Shown here: one piece after another, positions 6,962 to 8,504 of the stretch
How positions within the stretch are numbered: position 1 is the first letter of the stretch
Layout of the letters: every line of letters begins with the position of its first letter
Assembly (NCBI GenBank): GCA_030431165.1
Contig: JAUIJQ010000105.1
Span: forward strand, 1-8,504
Source: Rhodothermia bacterium
GTDB taxonomy: Bacteria; Bacteroidota; Rhodothermia; Rhodothermales; JABDKH01
Direction: 5' to 3'
DNA length: 8,504 bases
The notes under the pieces: generated by a model
Told to the model about the DNA's origin: nothing
Databases searched by the model: none
What the model saw: the letters and a program-made list of their open reading frames with translations, nothing else
Made by a program: the position numbers and the translations under genes

Positions 6962-7010
6962 CGGTGTGTGCGACCCTGCCGGTGCCGGCTTGCCTGGAGC
7001 CGCGTGACGC

Positions 7011-8504
7011 TTATTCTCGAGGGCGCTTGTCGGAGTCGGTCGGCGGCGGCGGCTGCGGCGCTTGTTGCTGTTTCCAGGATGAGGCATAGAACCCATCGAG
7101 TGCAACCAGCGCTTCGTGAGACCCCGATTCGACGACTTTGCCCTCATCCATCACGTAGATGAGGTCAGCATGCATCGCGGTGGAGAAGCGGTGCGTCACG
7201 ATCAGTGCCGTTCGTTCGCGTACAAGTGCACGAAAGCGTTCAAGCCACCGCGCTTCTTCCCACGAGTCCATAAAACTGGTTGGCTCATCCAGAACAACGA
7301 TCGGTGCGTCACGATAAAACGCCCGAGCCAGTGCGATGCGCTGCCACTGTCCGCCGCTCAACTCGGTGCCGCCTTTGAATTGCTTGCTCAGCAACGTGTC
7401 GTACCCTTTGGCGAGTCGCTCGACAACGGTCGTAGCGCCCGCCGCATCAGCCGCTGCCCGAATGCGCTCATCATCGTGCGCTGCGTCGAGGTCCCCGTAG
7501 ATGATGTTCTCTCGAGCCGTTGCGAACCACTGCACGGGAAACTGAAACATCACACTCAGTTCGTCACGCAGCGCATCGACTCCCAGGCTGCGGATATCTT
7601 GCCCGTCGATCAGCACGCGGCCCTGTTGGGGGTCGTAGAGTCGGCAGAGGAGCTTGATCAGCGTGCTCTTGCCAACGCCGTTTGGCCCGACGACGGCGAC
7701 AGTCTTTCCCGCCGGTATTTCAAGGTCAAAGTCACTGAGCGCGGATTGGTCGGCGGACGGATACGTAAACGTGACGCCTTCGAAGACGACGTTCCTCGAT
7801 TCGACGCGTCGGGCACGGGAATCGCCGCCAGAAACTCCAGTGAGCATTTGTGGCTTGTCTGGCGAAGTAATGTCGGGGCGAAGCGCCAGTAGCGAAAACA
7901 GGTGCTCCATAAATAGCGCATCGGCGTAGAGCTGCCCTGCACCGCTGAGCAGCGAACGCATCAGGCCCTGCCCCTGGCTGAACGCCTGATAGAAGAGTGC
8001 GAGGTCGCCGATCGTCGCGGCACCGCGCATCGCGCGCGCGCCCATCCAGACCATCGTCGCGGCCGTTACAATGAGTCCGACAAATCCGGCAAAAAACTGA
8101 GCAATCGTCTGGCGGCGCAGCAACCCAAGACGGCGCTCCCGAAGCTCGCGGCGCAAGGTGTCGTGGCGTTCTCTCAGGAGTGGCGACAGTCGCAGCGTGC
8201 GAATCTCGGGCGCCGAATATGCGGATGTAAGCGCCAGATCGAAGTAGCGCTCCCACCGGCGTTTTTCTGTTGTCTCCTCCCACCAGGCGTGATACAAACG
8301 ATTATGGCGAACAACAACAGCCAGTGCCGGCACCGTACCGACGAGCAGGACAACCGGCAGCCAGATTGAGTACGTAATCAGGATGGCGGATATTCCAACA
8401 AGCGTGATCGTATTCTGCAGCAGCGTGCCGGTATTCTGCAGAATACTCAGCGACCTGGTCCCGGCCTCTGACGTCGCACGTAGCAGCTGATCGAGCAGGT
8501 CAGG
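7011..8504 (-). CDS. ABC exporter, permease fused to ATPase (5' end cut by window edge)
   Basis: An ABC exporter half-transporter with membrane and ATPase domains in one chain; 497 codons are visible and the frame stays open to the right edge. An in-frame GTG at 8333 is not the start, because hydrophobic and coupling-helix sequence continues upstream (PDLLDQLLRATSEAG). Roughly 100 N-terminal residues, including the first helices, are probably missing. Visible membrane segments lie at about 31-65 (two helices) and 133-160. The ATPase domain has Walker A GPNGVGKST (273-281), Q-loop Q321 in VMFQFP, signature LSGGQ (382-386), Walker B VVLDE ending at E407, and H-loop H438, so it looks competent. 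The D-loop reads SFMD (410-413), not the common SALD. The C-terminus ends in a proline- and charge-rich tail. No peptidase domain is visible, and no RiPP or lantibiotic precursor is seen nearby, so the cargo (lipid, peptide or drug) is unknown. Confidence 0.93.
   Translation of the reverse strand, partial: PDLLDQLLRATSEAGTRSLSILQNTGTLLQNTITLVGISAILITYSIWLPVVLLVGTVPALAVVVRHNRLYHAWWEETTEKRRWERYFDLALTSAYSAPEIRTLRLSPLLRERHDTLRRELRERRLGLLRRQTIAQFFAGFVGLIVTAATMVWMGARAMRGAATIGDLALFYQAFSQGQGLMRSLLSGAGQLYADALFMEHLFSLLALRPDITSPDKPQMLTGVSGGDSRARRVESRNVVFEGVTFTYPSADQSALSDFDLEIPAGKTVAVVGPNGVGKSTLIKLLCRLYDPQQGRVLIDGQDIRSLGVDALRDELSVMFQFPVQWFATARENIIYGDLDAAHDDERIRAAADAAGATTVVERLAKGYDTLLSKQFKGGTELSGGQWQRIALARAFYRDAPIVVLDEPTSFMDSWEEARWLERFRALVRERTALIVTHRFSTAMHADLIYVMDEGKVVESGSHEALVALDGFYASSWKQQQAPQPPPPTDSDKRPRE

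Noticed and set aside
6962..7010. Search for a terminator between the convergent cyclotransferase-like and ABC transporter genes
   Set aside because: The 49-base gap is GC-rich with repeated GCCGG-type words, but I found no clear stem with a T run on either strand.
6068..7147. Long open frame (359 codons) on the minus strand opposite the cyclotransferase-like gene
   Set aside because: It is arginine- and histidine-rich with no recognisable motif, and the plus strand there carries the complete conserved M28 motif series. It also runs into the end of the ABC transporter gene. High GC makes such shadow frames common.
7116..7892. 258-codon plus-strand open frame opposite the ABC transporter
   Set aside because: It is antisense to the Walker A, signature and Walker B motifs of a clear ABC ATPase and has no family features of its own.

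Overview
The window reads as a compact, gene-dense piece of a bacterial chromosome. Two things point to a marine or saline member of the Bacteroidota/Rhodothermota: the Bacteroidota-like xylulokinase and class II xylose isomerase, and the lack of clear Shine-Dalgarno sequences before the genes I checked. This is inference from protein resemblance, not a phylogeny. Hand-counted GC is about 53% over the first 300 bases and about 67% at 6241-6420, so composition rises along the window. There are no tRNA, rRNA, CRISPR or insertion-sequence signals, and no gap between genes exceeds about 60 bases.

Left block, plus strand (1-3527): the 3' end of a xylulokinase gene (xylB), a complete xylose isomerase gene (xylA) and a sodium/solute symporter of the SGLT type. 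All run the same way with gaps of 42 and 30 bases and look like one xylose uptake and catabolism operon: the symporter would import the sugar, XylA would isomerise it to xylulose and XylB would phosphorylate it for the pentose phosphate pathway. The block ends in a hairpin that overlaps the symporter stop codon.

Middle block: a type I sulfatase lipoprotein gene (3589-5130, minus strand) converges on the symporter gene. It diverges, across 55 bases, from a plus-strand pair: a DUF1295 membrane protein related to steroid 5-alpha-reductases (5186-5992) and an M28-type glutaminyl-peptide cyclotransferase-like metalloenzyme (6008-6961) only 15 bases further on. The sulfatase has a near-complete set of catalytic residues and an unusual linker built from four 12-base repeats.

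Right block, minus strand (7011-8504): a fused permease/ATPase ABC exporter, cut at its 5' end by the window edge and converging on the cyclotransferase-like gene.

I found no convincing undescribed system. The most useful second looks are the tandem-repeat linker of the sulfatase lipoprotein, the cyclotransferase-like protein with no export signal, the hairpin at the symporter/sulfatase junction, the lysine-to-arginine change at the symporter's presumed sugar site, and the possible link between the sulfatase and xylose use.
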